This document shows positions 63,086 through 64,000 of a stretch of 64,000 bases of DNA, piece after piece (positions within the stretch are counted from its first letter, which is position 1; each line of letters opens with the position of its first letter). The notes beneath the pieces were generated by a model. It worked only from the letters and a program-made list of their open reading frames with translations, ran no database searches and was not told where the DNA came from. The stretch is from Luzula sylvatica. Taxonomy: Eukaryota > Streptophyta > Magnoliopsida > Poales > Juncaceae. A program made the translations under genes and the position numbers. The DNA is taken from assembly GCA_946800325.1 (NCBI GenBank), contig OX326957.1, positions 59,490,977 through 59,554,976 on the forward strand. The letters run 5' to 3'.

Positions 63086-64000
63086 TAAAAGATACGATAC
63101 AAATGATCTCAAAACACGTTATTTGAACTCCTCAAAGCGTTAAAATCTTGTTTTGAAACGAAAAACAAACTTTCTTAGTGTTTGTGAAATTTGGTGAAAA
63201 GTTATGTAGTAAAAGATACGATATAAATGATCTCAAAACACGTTATTTGAACTCCTCAAAGCGTTAAAATCTTGTTTTGAAATGAAACACAAACTTTCTT
63301 AGTGTTTGTGAAATTTGGTGAAAAGTTGTGTAGTAAAAGATACGATTCAAATGATCTAAATACACGTTATTTGAACTCCTGAAAGTGTTAAAATCTTGTT
63401 TTGAATCGAAAAACAAACTTTCTTAGTGTTTGTGAAATTTGGTGAAAAGTTATGTAGTAAAAGATACGATACAAATGATCTCAAAACAAGTTATTTGAAC
63501 TCCTCAAAGCGTTAAAATGTTGTTTTGAATCGAAAAACAAACTTTCTTAAGTGTTTGTGAAATTTGGTCAAAAGTTATGTAGTAAAAGATACGATACAAA
63601 TGATCTAAAAACACGTTATTTGAACTCCTCAAAGCGTTAAAATCTTGTTTTGAATCGAAAAACAAACTTTCTTAGTGTTTGTGAAATATGGTGAAAACTT
63701 ATGTAGTAAAAGATACGATACAAATGATCTCAAAACACGTTATTTGAACTCCTCAAAGCGTTAAAATCTTGTTTTGAATCGAAAAACAAACTTTCTTAGT
63801 GTTTGTGAAATTTGGTAAAAAGTTGTGTAGTAAAAGATACGATACAAATGATCTAAAAACACGTTTTTTGAACTCCTCAAAGCGTTAAAATCTTGTTTTG
63901 AATCGAAAAACAAACTTTCTTAGTGTTTGTGAAATTTGGTGAAAAGTTATGTAGTAAAAGATACGATACAAATGATCTAAAAACACGTTATTTGAACTCC

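Larger units (their letters stand above)
58768..63976 (+). repeat. Related five-monomer series at both ends of the flank block
   Basis: Starting at 58768 and 63107, the same order appears: GAAACG / TATAAATG, GAAATG / GATTC, CTGAAAG, ACAAG / AAAATGTTG, then a GGTGAAAACTTATG monomer. The distance of 4339 bp is 35 monomers less one base. The core arrays have the same order, but with CTGAACGCG / TTTCTG instead of CTGAAAGCG / TTTGTG. Confidence 0.65.
58711..64000 (+). repeat. 124-bp satellite array, second block (older, diverged)
   Basis: The satellite resumes at CTTAGTGTTTGTG (consensus position 68) in the same orientation as before the gap. The first full monomer starts at 58768 and the last start is at 63976, 42 x 124 bp apart. 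Single-base indels occur: TTATTGAAC near 59030, GTAGTAAAGATAC near 61227, CTTAAGTG near 63547, and the extra A of GAAATCG near 61170. It shares variants with 55413-57275 (ATTTTAACTCC, TTATATCG, AGTAAACGATACG), so both sides of the interruption look like the same older array. No large higher-order unit is repeated here. Confidence 0.96.

Noticed and set aside
1..64000. Promoter, tRNA or pol III box within the monomer
   Set aside because: I found no convincing A/B boxes or TATA plus initiator arrangement. Isolated AT-rich words are expected at 29% GC.

Overview
The window is almost entirely satellite DNA and contains no gene that I can support. The monomer is 124 bp, about 29% GC, in one orientation. 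It fills 1-57275 (463 monomer starts, counted from landmark spacings) and 58711-64000 (42 complete monomers plus partial ends). This is eukaryotic constitutive heterochromatin, most plausibly a centromeric or pericentromeric array. The lineage cannot be fixed from the sequence alone. A 124-bp centromeric satellite is known from the holocentric woodrushes (Luzula; LCS1/Lusy1), so a flowering plant of that kind is one candidate, but only the period length supports it.

Layout: 1-55412 is a young array with higher-order repeats. A landmark monomer, recognised by an AATACACG start, GTCAAAATC and a one-base insertion making 125 bp, recurs at 1, 3722, 9055, 14512, 20837, 27162, 32371, 43536, 47723 (variant) and 51444. 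It delimits super-units of 30, 43, 44, 51, 51, 42, 91 (compound), 34, 30 and 47 monomers. Units differ by whole-monomer gains and losses, with a preferred step of exactly 7 monomers (868 bp). A second, 34-monomer block carrying 94-bp truncated monomers is tandemly duplicated at 34728 and 38884. The first ~6.08 kb recurs 47,722 bp downstream. From 55413 to the gap the monomers are more diverged.

57276-57475 is a 200-base run of N (a scaffold join). After it come 1.2 kb of non-satellite sequence: a 49-bp short repeat, an AT-only tract, a GC-rich block with four GGCCCGCCC-like modules, and a fold-back minisatellite. The fold-back has about 14 C-rich units followed directly by about 13 G-rich units of the same motif in inverted orientation, with no loop. 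The satellite then resumes in the same orientation at 58711, with older-looking monomers, single-base indels and only short local higher-order repeats.

Nothing here works as a pathway. The interest lies in array evolution (unequal exchange in fixed register, young core against old flank), a conserved dyad in the monomer, and the G/C fold-back beside an assembly gap.
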